NCBI GenBank assembly: GCA_037444625.1
Contig: JBBIMA010000018.1
Span: 3,756-67,755, forward strand
DNA from: DTHT01 sp037444625
GTDB taxonomy: Bacteria > Acidobacteriota > Terriglobia > Bryobacterales > Bryobacteraceae
Direction: 5' to 3'
Length of the DNA stretch: 64,000 bases
Shown piece after piece: positions 8,343 to 17,100 of the stretch (position 1 is the first letter of the stretch; each line of letters begins with the position of its first letter). The notes beneath the pieces are model-generated. The model saw only the letters and a list, made by a program, of their open reading frames with translations, made no database searches and was not told where the DNA came from. A program made the translations under genes and the position numbers.

Positions 8343-9305
8343 TCACACCTTGATGTCCACGATCTTGCGGATGGTCAGGTGCCCCAACAACAGGCCCACG
8401 ATCGCTCCCGCGATGATGTATTTGCCGTCCGGGTCGGCCGCCATGGATTGCAGATATCCCGGGGCCACCACCATCAACCCCAGCATCAGCAGCACCGGCA
8501 TGATCGTCAGCACCGCGCCGGTCACCCGGCCGTGCGCGCTGGCCGCCCGCACCTGTCCCTTGAGCTGGAACCGCTCCCGGATGATGCGCGCCAGCTTGGT
8601 CAGCACCTCGGCCAGGTTGCCGCCCGTCTCCCGTTGCAGCAGCACCGCCGAGACGAAGAACTTGACGTCCAGCAAGGGGACCCGCTCGGCCAGGTTCTTC
8701 AGCGCCGTGTCAATCGGCAAACCCAGGTTCTGCTCGTTGAAGACCTTGCGGAACTCGGTGCTCAGCGGCGGCGAGGACTCCCCGGCCAGCATCTCCAGGC
8801 TGATGGAAAAGGCGTGGCCGGCGCGCATGGCCCGGGCCAGAAAGTCCAGCGCCTCGGGGAATTGTTCCTCGAAGGCGGCCAGCCGCAGTTTGCGCTGCCG
8901 CAGCACGTACAGATAGGGCAGCGCCGCCCCGGCCAGGGCGGCGGCGGTGGCGCTCAGCCAGGGGACCATCAACACGCGCAGCCACATCCCGATCAGGCCG
9001 CCCAGCAGGCCGGCCAGCATCATCTGCACCAGCAGGCCGCCCGCCGTCAGGGTCATGCCGGCCTGCTGGATGTGCGCCTCCATCTTGCGCAACAGGTCGA
9101 AACGCTCCAGCAGCCGGCCCAGCAGGGGCGCCTTCTCCGGCTCCAGCAACACCGTGGTGACCACCGTGGCGGCGCGCCCCCCGGCGGTCTCCAGCATGCC
9201 CGTGAGTTTCTTCTTCCGCTGCCCCTCCAGGAAGCGGAAGCCCAGGCCCAGGGTCAGCGCCACCAGGGCGAAAATCAGCAGAAAGGTAATGACCGCGGCC
9301 GTCAT
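8343..9305 (-). CDS. tadB: TadB-like inner-membrane platform protein (T2SS F domain)
   Basis: 320 residues. An N-terminal membrane helix (MTAAVITFLLIFALVALTLGLGF), a helical region, two further membrane segments at about 95-130, the F domain (FPEALDFLARAMRAGHAFSISLEML; VLLQRETGGNLAEVLTKLARIIRERF) and membrane segments near the C-terminus. TadB and TadC are paralogous halves of the Tad platform. It follows cpaF by seven bases in the same operon. Confidence 0.9.
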   Translation of the reverse strand: MTAAVITFLLIFALVALTLGLGFRFLEGQRKKKLTGMLETAGGRAATVVTTVLLEPEKAPLLGRLLERFDLLRKMEAHIQQAGMTLTAGGLLVQMMLAGLLGGLIGMWLRVLMVPWLSATAAALAGAALPYLYVLRQRKLRLAAFEEQFPEALDFLARAMRAGHAFSISLEMLAGESSPPLSTEFRKVFNEQNLGLPIDTALKNLAERVPLLDVKFFVSAVLLQRETGGNLAEVLTKLARIIRERFQLKGQVRAASAHGRVTGAVLTIMPVLLMLGLMVVAPGYLQSMAADPDGKYIIAGAIVGLLLGHLTIRKIVDIKV

Positions 9306-9312
9306 GGCTCCC

Positions 9313-10671
9313 CTACCCGATCTCGACTTTGGTCTGGAAAACGGCCGCCGGCAACTGGATGCCGGCCGCCTTCAGACGTTCGCTGAACTTGGGCCGAATG
9401 CCCGTGGGACGGAAACGGCCCAGCACCTTGCCGTCCTCCCGGACCCCGGTCTTCTCGAACACGAAGATGTCCTGGCCGGTGACCTGATCGCCCTCCATGC
9501 CCACGCACTCCATCAAGTGCGTCACCCGGCGGCTGCCGTCGCTGAAGCGGGCGATCTGCACGAACAGGTCAATGGCCGAACTGATCTGCTGGCGGATGGC
9601 GCGCACCCCGATGTTGGAGTTGGCCATGCCCACCATCACCTCCAGCCGGCTGATGGCGTCCCGGGGCGAGTTGGCGTGGATGGTGGTGAGCGAGCCGTCG
9701 TGGCCGGTGTTCATGGCCTGGAGCATGTCCAGGGCCTCTTCGCCGCGCACCTCGCCCACGATGATGCGGTCCGGCCGCATGCGCAGGGCGTTGATCACCA
9801 ACTGCCGGATCCGGATCGCGCCCTGGCCCTCGATGTTGGGCGGGCGGGCCTCCATGCGCGCCACGTGGATCTGCCGCAACTGAAGCTCGGCGGCGTCCTC
9901 GATGGTGACGATCCGCTCGTCCTCGGGGATGAAGCCCGAAAGCACGTTCAGCAAGGTGGTCTTGCCCGCCCCGGTGCCGCCCGAAATCACGATGTTCAAG
10001 CGGGACCGCACACAGGCCTTCAGCACCTCGAGCATCCCCTCGGTCAGGGTCAGATTCCGCACCAGCTCGGCCGCGGTGATCGGATCCCGCCGGAAGCGCC
10101 GGATCGAGAGCAGCGGCCCGTCCACCGCCACCGGCGGGATCACGGCGTTGACGCGCGAGCCGTCGGGCAGCCGGGCGTCCACCATGGGCGAGGACTCGTC
10201 CACCCGCCGCCCCACCCGGGCCACGATCTTCTCGATGATCCGCAGCAGGTGCTGGTTGTCCTTGAACTCGACCGGCGTGCGCTGTAACTTGCCGTTGCGC
10301 TCCACGTACACCAGCCGGGGCGTGGTCACCAGGATGTCCGAGACGGTCGGATCCTGCAACAGCGGCTCCAGCGGTCCCAGACCGAAGACTTCGTTGAGAA
10401 CCTCTTCGGTCACCCGCTCCTTCTCGGCCAGGCTCAGCGGAGTGCGCTCCTCTTCCACCAGCCGCGCCACCGCCGCCCGCACCTCCATGCGGACCCGCTC
10501 GCCCGCCAGCGACCCGAGCGCCTCCAGATTGATCCGCTCCAGCAGCTTGCGATGCAGAGCGAATTTCAGTTCCTGGTACTCGGGCGCCACCGCGGGCGTT
10601 TCCATCACCCGGTTGACCCAACCGGCTTCCATCGCCGCCCGGACGCCCGTCATCCCGCTGTCCACCGCCAT
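9313..10671 (-). CDS. cpaF: CpaF/TadA secretion ATPase of the Tad pilus
   Basis: 452-residue hexameric secretion ATPase of the VirB11/GspE superfamily. An N-terminal domain (about 30-200, including ELKFALHRKLLERINLEALGSL) precedes the P-loop GGTGAGKTT at 231-239; further on are the Asp/Glu box (IVTIEDAAELQL), a Walker B region (RMRPDRIIVGEVRGEEALDML) and a His box (TGHDGSLTTIHAN). It powers Flp pilus polymerisation from the cytoplasm. AAGGAGG lies six bases before the ATG. Gene order cpaE-cpaF-tadB-tadC is the standard Tad arrangement. Confidence 0.95.
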   Translation of the reverse strand: MAVDSGMTGVRAAMEAGWVNRVMETPAVAPEYQELKFALHRKLLERINLEALGSLAGERVRMEVRAAVARLVEEERTPLSLAEKERVTEEVLNEVFGLGPLEPLLQDPTVSDILVTTPRLVYVERNGKLQRTPVEFKDNQHLLRIIEKIVARVGRRVDESSPMVDARLPDGSRVNAVIPPVAVDGPLLSIRRFRRDPITAAELVRNLTLTEGMLEVLKACVRSRLNIVISGGTGAGKTTLLNVLSGFIPEDERIVTIEDAAELQLRQIHVARMEARPPNIEGQGAIRIRQLVINALRMRPDRIIVGEVRGEEALDMLQAMNTGHDGSLTTIHANSPRDAISRLEVMVGMANSNIGVRAIRQQISSAIDLFVQIARFSDGSRRVTHLMECVGMEGDQVTGQDIFVFEKTGVREDGKVLGRFRPTGIRPKFSERLKAAGIQLPAAVFQTKVEIG

Positions 10672-10707
10672 AGCCCGGCCTCCTTAAAGTCTTCCTTTCA
10701 TCCCACC

Positions 10708-11883
10708 TCAGAAAAAGATGCCCAGCCTGGACTTGGCCTTTTCGGCCCGCTCCTCCGGCAGGCCCGCGATCTTGGCCGTCAGACGGCTGAACTGCCGGCC
10801 CAGCTCGCTGGCGGCCGGCAACAGATTCCCCTCCGAGTAACTCTCGTACAACTCCGGATAACTGTTGGGCAGACCGGCGAAGATCTCCAGCCCCAGAACC
10901 TTCTCCAGCTCGCCCTGGGTCAAGTCGGGCTGCCGGGGCATGCGGTTCAAAATCAACTGAAGGCGCTTCTGGCCGTAGCCGAAATCCAACAGATTCTGGG
11001 CGATTTGTTTCACCCGGTGCAGCGCCAGCACGTCGAAGGTCGCCACCAGAAAGGCTTGATCCAGATCCGCCAGCACCGCCAGCGTCAGCGGCGTCAGGCT
11101 CCGCCCCAGGTCCACCACCACCCAGTCGTAGACCGTCCGCGTGAAGCGCAGCACTTGGCGGAACAGGTCCGGCGCCAGCGGCTCGGCCGTATCGGTCATG
11201 CGCGGCGCCGCAATCACCTCCACCTGCGGCTGGCCGTTCGACACCAGCGCCTTCCAGTAACTGCCGTCCAACCGGTGCAGATTGCGCACCGCGTCCAAAA
11301 TCGAGTACTCGCTGCTCGCCTTCATCAGGAAGCTCAGCAGCCCGGTCTCCAGATCCAGGTCCGCCAGCAGCACGTCCTTCGAGGTCTGGCGCTGAAGCTC
11401 GACCCCCACGTGACAGGCCACCGTGGTCGCCCCGCAGCCGCCCTTGGCCGAGAGGAAGCCCAGGATCTTGCCCGGCTCGCGCACCGGCTGGCGCACCCGC
11501 GCCCGTTCGCTCGTCAGGCGGATCAGCGCCTTTTCCAGGGCGCCCTCCAGCGGAGGGTACAGGTACTCGCTGGCCCCCGCCCGGATCGCCGCCAGGATGG
11601 TCTCCGGCTCGACCGTGGTGCTCAGAGCGATCAGCATCGGCTGGGCCAGGGTGGATCGGATCCGGCGCAACGCCTCCTCGAAAGCGGGCCCCACCGCGCT
11701 CAGCTCCACCAACACCACGTCCGGACGAATTCGGTCCAGCTCGTCCAGGAATCGAGCCCAATCCTGGACCGCGGGCTGATCGAAAACGATCCGCGCGGGC
11801 GAACCGCGCAGCGAGAGCTGCACCTGGTTCCACAGTTCGCGATGCGCGACGATCAGCCCGATCTTGATTTCCTGCGCTATCAT
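10708..11883 (-). CDS. cpaE: CpaE/TadZ-like localisation ATPase with pseudo-receiver domain
   Basis: 391 residues. Residues 1-120 fold like a response-regulator receiver, but the phosphoacceptor position carries Glu60 (VVLVELS), so it is likely a pseudo-receiver. Residues 138-370 are a MinD/ParA-type ATPase with the deviant Walker A KGGCGATT (147-154). TadZ/CpaE proteins place the Tad machinery at the cell pole. It sits between the secretin and cpaF genes. A second protein of this kind is encoded at 19704-20903. Confidence 0.9.
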   Translation of the reverse strand: MIAQEIKIGLIVAHRELWNQVQLSLRGSPARIVFDQPAVQDWARFLDELDRIRPDVVLVELSAVGPAFEEALRRIRSTLAQPMLIALSTTVEPETILAAIRAGASEYLYPPLEGALEKALIRLTSERARVRQPVREPGKILGFLSAKGGCGATTVACHVGVELQRQTSKDVLLADLDLETGLLSFLMKASSEYSILDAVRNLHRLDGSYWKALVSNGQPQVEVIAAPRMTDTAEPLAPDLFRQVLRFTRTVYDWVVVDLGRSLTPLTLAVLADLDQAFLVATFDVLALHRVKQIAQNLLDFGYGQKRLQLILNRMPRQPDLTQGELEKVLGLEIFAGLPNSYPELYESYSEGNLLPAASELGRQFSRLTAKIAGLPEERAEKAKSRLGIFF

Positions 11884-11923
11884 TGCCGCCCCTGGGATCG
11901 AAAGCCTTGCGCTCAGCTCCTCC

Positions 11924-13438
11924 TCATGGATTGGGCGCCCCTTCGCTCTTGGGGCGCTCCGGACTGGGCGCCGGCGCCGGTGTGATCTGGATGGTCGGCG
12001 CAGCGGCCGCCGGCGCCGCTTTGGGCTCGGCCAGTTGCTCGACGGGCACCTTCTCCCGCACCGGCTTCACCGGCACCGGACCGGTCGCCTCCATCCCGGG
12101 CGTTCGCGGGGCGGCCGTGGGGGCCCCCTTCATGAAGGGCACCGGCATGCTCACCCCGGGCAGCGGCTGCCCCGGCGGGATGGGCCGCACCAGCTCAGGC
12201 GTCACCGCCACCAGCAGCTCGGTGTTGCTCTTGGTCAACGAGCGCGATTGAAACAGCTTGCCCAGCACCGGGATGTCTCCGATGCCCGGAATCTTGCTGA
12301 AGCTCTCGATCACCCGGTTGTCCAGCAGCCCGGCGATCAGGAAGCTCTGCCCGGATTCCAGCTCGATTTCGGTCTGCACCCGGCGGGTCGAGATGGCCGG
12401 AATGGTGAAACCCTGGAGCACGACCGCGTTGCTGTAATCCAGCGAGCTGACCTCGGGCGTCACCCTCAGCCGAATCGTCCCCCGGGGCGTGACCGTGGGC
12501 AGGAAGTTGATCCGCACGCCGAACTCGCGCCACTGGATGGTGATCGCGCCCGCCCCGGCTATGCCCGACTGCACCACCGGGATGGGGAACTCGCCGCCCG
12601 CCAGGAAACTGGCCCACTGCCCGTTCATGGCCAGCAGGTTCGGCTCGGCCAGCATCTCCAGCAGCCGCTTGCCTTGCAAAGCCCGGATGGTCGCCGCCAG
12701 GTCCAGGTCCGGGCGGAACAAAAAGATATTGAGCGCATCGGTCAGACTGAAGACCGCCCCCTGCCCGGTGGCAAAGTCCGCCCGCGGCGCCTGGAACTGC
12801 TGGGTGGTGATCGAGCCTTGCGTGTTCAAGGCGCCGGTGGAGAAAATGTTGGCCCCCAGCTCCTGCGAGGCCTGCCGGTCCACATTGGCGAAGCGCACCT
12901 TCAGCAGGATCTGCTGCTCGGCCGGGGGCGTCTTGACGTAGAGCAGGTTGACCGTCTTGCCCAGCGTCTCGGCGATCTGCACCGCCCGCTCGGCCGCGAT
13001 GCGGTCGTTTACCGTGCCGCGCAGAAAGACGCTCTCTCCTTCGAGGGAAATGCTCACCTCCTGGCCCGGCAGCTCCTTCTCCAATTCCTGCCGCACCGCC
13101 TCCAGGCGCGCCGGACTGGGGCGCACCTTCAGATCGAACAACAGGCGGGCGCCGCCCTGCTGCCAGATGATGAGACTGGTTTCGCCCGGGGCCAGCCCGT
13201 TGACCAGCACTTCCTTGGGCGTGATGGCGACCGCCTCGGCGATCTTGCCGTCGGCCACCGAGACGCGCTGGATCACCGTCGGGCTTTCCACCACCAGGGA
13301 CTTACCCGCCGTGACGAACAGGTCGCGCGCCCCGCCCGGCGGCTGCTGGGCCAGCACCACCGCTCGCGTTCCCAGGAAGGCGCCGATCAACAGGATCCAG
13401 ATCGTCGAGAACAGCAACAACGCGCGGCGCGGCTTCAC
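11924..13438 (-). CDS. cpaC: CpaC/RcpA outer-membrane secretin of the Tad pilus
   Basis: 504 residues with a signal segment (about 8-30), an N-terminal domain of pilus secretins (DLFVTAGKSLVVESPT), a BON-like segment (EVSISLEGESVFLRGTVND), then the secretin core (about 205-420) including VTPEVSSLDYSNAV, RRVQTEIELESGQSFLIAGLL and IPGIGDIPVLGKLFQ, all secretin signatures. The C-terminal 80 residues are Pro/Ala-rich. It forms the outer-membrane channel for the Flp pilus. Its start overlaps the end of cpaB by four bases, indicating translational coupling. Confidence 0.95.
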   Translation of the reverse strand: MKPRRALLLFSTIWILLIGAFLGTRAVVLAQQPPGGARDLFVTAGKSLVVESPTVIQRVSVADGKIAEAVAITPKEVLVNGLAPGETSLIIWQQGGARLLFDLKVRPSPARLEAVRQELEKELPGQEVSISLEGESVFLRGTVNDRIAAERAVQIAETLGKTVNLLYVKTPPAEQQILLKVRFANVDRQASQELGANIFSTGALNTQGSITTQQFQAPRADFATGQGAVFSLTDALNIFLFRPDLDLAATIRALQGKRLLEMLAEPNLLAMNGQWASFLAGGEFPIPVVQSGIAGAGAITIQWREFGVRINFLPTVTPRGTIRLRVTPEVSSLDYSNAVVLQGFTIPAISTRRVQTEIELESGQSFLIAGLLDNRVIESFSKIPGIGDIPVLGKLFQSRSLTKSNTELLVAVTPELVRPIPPGQPLPGVSMPVPFMKGAPTAAPRTPGMEATGPVPVKPVREKVPVEQLAEPKAAPAAAAPTIQITPAPAPSPERPKSEGAPNP

Positions 13439-14325
13439 GGTTTGACCTCCGGATTGGGCCCGAACTTGGTCTCCGCGCGCTTGGCGCCGTGCAGCACCTC
13501 GACCACCAGCGGCGGCGGCTCCGGTTTGGGCTCCGCCTTGGGCGGGGCTTTGGGCGCCGGGGCGGCGGCCCGCCGCGGCGGCGCCGAGGGCGCCGAGATC
13601 GGGTTCACGAACGGCTGGCCGGTGAAAAGGTTGGCCAGCGCCGTGCCTTTGGTCTTGGCCACCTCGGTGTCCAGCGGGTTGCGCAACACCAACTGGATCC
13701 GGGTCTCGTTGCCCGCCAGCGTCAGAATCTCAGCCTGCTCCGGCGTCACCAGCAGGTTCACCACCGGCACCGAGACCGGCTTGCCTTCGGCGTCCTTCTG
13801 GATGTTCTGCCCCGCGGAAAGCACCTCGATGTTCTGGAGCACCGTTCGGGCCAGCGTGCCCAGGTTGGCCGGTGCGCCCGGCGGGTTGCCCGAGATCAAC
13901 ACATCCACCCTCATGCCGGGAACCACGAAGCCGCCCACGCCCACCACCTCGTTCACCCGCACGGCCACGGCGCGCATCCCGGGCGGGATGGTGGCCGCCA
14001 GGCCTGCGCCGGCGCCCTTGGGCGCCAGCCGGGTCTCCAGAATCGGTTCGTCCTGATAAATGTTCGAGACCACGCCCCGCCCCACGATGTCTTCACGCTT
14101 CAAGACCGCGTTGGGAGGCACGGGGCCGGCCCATTCCACCTGGCGCAAATCGGGGTCGCGGATCAGAGTGCCTACCGGCAGGTTGCGCGCCGCCACCATC
14201 AGCAGCGTCGTGGCCGGCTTGGCCTGCTGGCCCAGACGGCTGGCCGTGAGGCGGTACACCAGGAAGCTGGCCACGCCCGATACCACCAGCGCGAAGACCA
14301 GCACCGACACAAATCGCTTATTCAT
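13435..14325 (-). CDS. cpaB: CpaB/RcpC Tad pilus assembly protein
   Basis: 296 residues. An N-terminal membrane anchor (about 6-26), a SAF/RcpC domain (about 40-190, VAARNLPVGTLIRDPDLRQVEW; GMRAVAVRVNEVVGVGGFVVPGMRVDVL) and a Pro/Ala/Lys-rich tail. RcpC proteins work in the periplasm with the secretin and may bind peptidoglycan through the SAF fold. It lies directly upstream of cpaC and is separated from flp by a hairpin with a T-run, a likely partial terminator. Confidence 0.9.
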   Translation of the reverse strand: MNKRFVSVLVFALVVSGVASFLVYRLTASRLGQQAKPATTLLMVAARNLPVGTLIRDPDLRQVEWAGPVPPNAVLKREDIVGRGVVSNIYQDEPILETRLAPKGAGAGLAATIPPGMRAVAVRVNEVVGVGGFVVPGMRVDVLISGNPPGAPANLGTLARTVLQNIEVLSAGQNIQKDAEGKPVSVPVVNLLVTPEQAEILTLAGNETRIQLVLRNPLDTEVAKTKGTALANLFTGQPFVNPISAPSAPPRRAAAPAPKAPPKAEPKPEPPPLVVEVLHGAKRAETKFGPNPEVKP

Positions 14326-14370
14326 TTGTGGTCCTCCACCCTGCCGGACAGATTACCGCAACCCAGTCGG

Positions 14371-14400
14371 AAAGAAAAGGGGCATGCGGGGGCATGCCCC
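14371..14400 (-). terminator. Intrinsic terminator or attenuator between flp and cpaB
   Basis: On the minus strand GGGGCATGC (14400-14392) and GCATGCCCC (14387-14379) form a 9-bp stem with a four-base loop, followed by TTTTCTTT. It lies after the flp stop and before the cpaB ATG. In an otherwise continuous operon it would let the pilin be made in excess over the assembly proteins. Confidence 0.7.
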
Positions 14401-14413
14401 CCTGAGATAACGA

Positions 14414-14611
14414 CTAGCTTCCGCCGCTACCCGACGCCGACGCAGCGGCCGCGCCGAGCTGGCTGTTCGCCACATTCCAGATCGTTTGCACGCTGCCGCC
14501 GGCGCCGATGAACAGGGCCGCGGAAGCCAGGGCCACGAAAGCCAGCAGCAAGGTGTACTCGACCAGGTCCTGGCCTTGCTCGTCCCGCAGGAAATTCTTC
14601 AGAAGTCTCAT
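14414..14611 (-). CDS. flp: Flp-type major pilin precursor
   Basis: 65 residues. A short basic leader (MRLLKNFLRDEQG) ends in the class III prepilin peptidase site: cleavage after Gly13, with Glu18 and Tyr19 forming the Flp EY motif in QDLVEYTLLLAF, followed by the hydrophobic polymerisation helix and a Gly/Ser/Ala tail. The ATG at 14611 is preceded by GGAGAG at seven bases. It starts four bases after the end of the membrane-protein gene upstream. No prepilin peptidase gene lies in the window. Confidence 0.92.
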   Translation of the reverse strand: MRLLKNFLRDEQGQDLVEYTLLLAFVALASAALFIGAGGSVQTIWNVANSQLGAAAASASGSGGS

Positions 14612-14615
14612 GCTG

Positions 14616-16328
14616 TCACTCTCCTCGCAAGAAGTTGGGCGAACCATGGAGCGCCGCGGCCGCGAGACCCCGTTGCGGCTCGCCCGCTCCATGGACCGCC
14701 TGGGTGGCTCCGCGTGATCGCGCGATCACGCCGGCTTCGTCCGGCTCTCCGGCCGAAGCCTGAAACCGGGGGCCATCCGCCCCCTCCCTTCGAAAAACGA
14801 TGGCGATGCCGTCGTCATACACCAGCCGCCATCGCCGGGATTCCTTGAGCAGACTGGCGAGGGCCGAATCGGCCCGCAGGACCGCCGTCCGGGGACCGTA
14901 GCGGTCCAGGCTCTCGCGCCAGTCGTAACGGCCCCGCACCAGATCCAATAGCTCGAGGCCCAGCCGGGCGCCGTAGAAATCGCTGCGCCCGTCAATGAAT
15001 ACCCGGGTGCGGGGATAAAGCCGGTAGATCAGGTAATCGCCCCACTCGTCGTCCGAGAAAACGTCGCCGGCCAGCGCCTCCGGCCCCAGGGCCTGGATGG
15101 CGGCCGCCGGATAGCGCTTGGGATCGTAGTCGGCGCGGAATTTCTCGGGCGCGCCGGGCAGCCACAGCAGCGCACCCACGCCCGCCAGGGCGGCGGCGCT
15201 CAGCCAGGGCACGCGGGCGGCGCGGTCCACCTCGCCCAGCTCGGCGGAAAAGCCTCTCAGCGAGGCGGCCGCCCGGCGCAGCCACGCCGGGACGCCGGCC
15301 TCAGCCAGCCCGTCGAGGGCCTCGCGCAGGCTCCGGGCGATGATCGGGGCGGCCAGGAAGGCGAAAATCGGGATATTTCTGGCCGCGAGCAGCGCCAGGT
15401 GTCCCCAACCAAGGAGCAGGATTGCGTGCGTATACCGGCGCCGGCAGAGGCACCAGAAAGCCGCCACGGCGCCCGCCGCCAACAATGCTTCGAAGTAAAT
15501 GGCCGCCGGATGATGGAAACTCAGCGACAGAAATTCGTTGATGTTATTGAAATGGTAAGAGTCCGTGAGATACCGCAGGATGTGGGCGTGCAGGCGCCAG
15601 GTGTAAGGGTTCAGAAAGCTGGCGAGCAGGCAGCCGGCGGCGCACAGCAGGTAGGGCCGGACTCGCAGGAGTGAGGCGCGGCGCTCGGCCGCCTCCGGAC
15701 TCAACAGCCAGGCGGCCAGCTCGCCAGCGGCATAGGCGCCGATCAAAAGGATGCCCACGAAAAAGCCGCCGTGCAGGTTGGTCCACAGGATAGTGAGCGG
15801 CGGCAGCCACCAGAGCAGCCGGCGGCGGCCTTCCCGGACCTGCTCCAACAGGCCGTAAAAAATGATCACGAGCAGCAGGGTGAACAGATGGGGCCGCGCC
15901 AGCCAGTGGATCGAGGAGGCGGCCAGCGCCAGGAAGGTCACCCCGATCGCCAGCAGCACGTCCCCGCTCTGGGCCCGCGCCAGGCGGTACAGGAGCGCTC
16001 CCCCGAGCGAGATTACGGCCAGGCTGGCCAGCACGACCGCCGCCATGCCCCAGTGCAGATGCAGCCAGCCGAAGACCACGTCCCAAAGCCACTCCCAGGC
16101 GTACCAGGGCTGGCCCGCCTTGGTGAAGGAGAACAGGTCGCGCTCGGGCACGCGCCCGTGGGCCAGGATCCACTCGCCGGTGCGCAGGTGCCAGCCGGTG
16201 TCCCCGTCGCTCAGCATGGAGCGGGCCCCATCCAGGCGCAGGAATAGAAGCAGCGCCGGCATCAGGAAGGCCGCGTCGGCCAAGGAAGGCATCCAGCCTA
16301 TGCGCCGGCTTGGTCCAGGCTGCTTCAT
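14616..16328 (-). CDS. Polytopic membrane protein, possibly GT-C glycosyltransferase-like
   Basis: 570 residues with about nine or ten hydrophobic segments between residues 15 and 420, then a soluble C-terminal part. The first loop after the first helix holds DGDTGWHLRTGEWILAHGRV, an acidic loop in the place where GT-C glycosyltransferases keep catalytic acids. The C-terminal region has DEWGDYLIYRLYP and VFIDGRSDFYG, a pattern I associate with uncharacterised acidobacterial membrane proteins. The ATG at 16328 lies six bases after the PilZ stop. It could glycosylate the pilin encoded next, but that rests on position only. Confidence 0.65.
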   Translation of the reverse strand: MKQPGPSRRIGWMPSLADAAFLMPALLLFLRLDGARSMLSDGDTGWHLRTGEWILAHGRVPERDLFSFTKAGQPWYAWEWLWDVVFGWLHLHWGMAAVVLASLAVISLGGALLYRLARAQSGDVLLAIGVTFLALAASSIHWLARPHLFTLLLVIIFYGLLEQVREGRRRLLWWLPPLTILWTNLHGGFFVGILLIGAYAAGELAAWLLSPEAAERRASLLRVRPYLLCAAGCLLASFLNPYTWRLHAHILRYLTDSYHFNNINEFLSLSFHHPAAIYFEALLAAGAVAAFWCLCRRRYTHAILLLGWGHLALLAARNIPIFAFLAAPIIARSLREALDGLAEAGVPAWLRRAAASLRGFSAELGEVDRAARVPWLSAAALAGVGALLWLPGAPEKFRADYDPKRYPAAAIQALGPEALAGDVFSDDEWGDYLIYRLYPRTRVFIDGRSDFYGARLGLELLDLVRGRYDWRESLDRYGPRTAVLRADSALASLLKESRRWRLVYDDGIAIVFRREGADGPRFQASAGEPDEAGVIARSRGATQAVHGAGEPQRGLAAAALHGSPNFLRGE

Positions 16329-16333
16329 CGCAG

Positions 16334-16714
16334 TCACATCAACAGGTGGCGAAACGCCTCCAGGTTCTCCACCACGCCCATCCGCGGGCTTTCCGAGTCC
16401 CGGAATTTCATCTGGTGAACCCGAAAAGCCACCGCCGCCCGACCCTCCGCCGGCCGCGCCACCCGCACCGCGGTGGCTTGGCAGTACAGGCATTTGCGGC
16501 CGAAGGAGTGATTGGCGGGCAATTCCACCTCCAGATCCAAAAGCTGGCCGATCTTAGGCAAGCGGCCCGCCTCGCGCGAATTCCAAAGGACGAGCATTCC
16601 TCCCCGGCTGATATTGGCGGTCAGCCCCACCAATACGCGCGAATTTCCCCTCAACGTGGGCAAATGACAAGGAAGCTGCACCTCCAGCCGCGGGTCGAGA
16701 CGCCGGTCCATCAT
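16334..16714 (-). CDS. PilZ domain protein (c-di-GMP receptor)
   Basis: 126 residues from the ATG at 16714 (a second ATG follows at 16711; a TTG at 16747 would give 137 residues). The c-di-GMP motifs are intact: RxxxR in RRLDPR near the N-terminus and NxSxxG in NISRGG. Other parts match the PilZ barrel (LDLEVELPAN, RAAVAFRVHQM). As the first gene of the pilus operon it likely links c-di-GMP level to pilus function. AATACT lies five bases before the ATG at 16714, with TTGAAT 16 bases above, so the mRNA may be leaderless. Confidence 0.82.
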   Translation of the reverse strand: MMDRRLDPRLEVQLPCHLPTLRGNSRVLVGLTANISRGGMLVLWNSREAGRLPKIGQLLDLEVELPANHSFGRKCLYCQATAVRVARPAEGRAAVAFRVHQMKFRDSESPRMGVVENLEAFRHLLM

Positions 16715-16725
16715 CCTTGAGTATT

Positions 16726-17100
16726 GCCGTTCCCCGGTCTGATTCAAGATTGAAAATGGATGACATGGTTTTGTTGACCGAGGTTAGCCGGTTGGATACC
16801 AGGCTTTGGTACGGCCTGCCGGGTGACGGCTAGCACTTTGGTAACAGCCGGCCCGCCTGCGGGGTCGGTCCGGGGGCGCAATGGGGTCTGGGCAGGGCGG
16901 AGGGACGGCCCGCGGGGCGGGGGCCCGGGTACTATCCGGCCGCAGGCAGAACAGTTCTGGGAGTACCGTTTAAAACGTACCCTTTAAATTTTGTTTCACT
17001 TTCCCGTCCTCTGGTGCTATGCTATTCCCTACCGGAGTATCCGCCGCCTACGGCGTCGGCCCGCGGGCGCCTGAGGGGCGGAGCAAGGAAGGTGACGACA
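16726..17100. other. Divergent intergenic region with direct repeats
   Basis: About 375 bases between the pilus operon and the regulator gene, with no credible frame of its own. It holds the -35-like TTGAAT for the PilZ gene, possible small stems such as CAGGC/GCCTG near 16800, a pair of 12-bp direct repeats at 16963-16988, and a TATGCT -10-like hexamer near 17028 for the plus strand. AGGAAGG before 17101 is the regulator's ribosome binding site. Confidence 0.6.
16963..16988. promoter_or_regulatory. Paired direct repeat, candidate operator
   Basis: GTACCGTTTAAA (16963-16974) and GTACCCTTTAAA (16977-16988) differ at one base and are spaced 14 bp start to start. They form the most AT-rich patch in a GC-rich gap, upstream of a LuxR-type regulator gene and between it and the divergent pilus operon. 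This is compatible with a tandem binding site for a regulator. Confidence 0.4.

Noticed and set aside
9569..11833. 754-residue minus-strand frame overlapping cpaF and cpaE
   Set aside because: Gly/Arg/Ala-rich out-of-frame shadow of two well-recognised genes.
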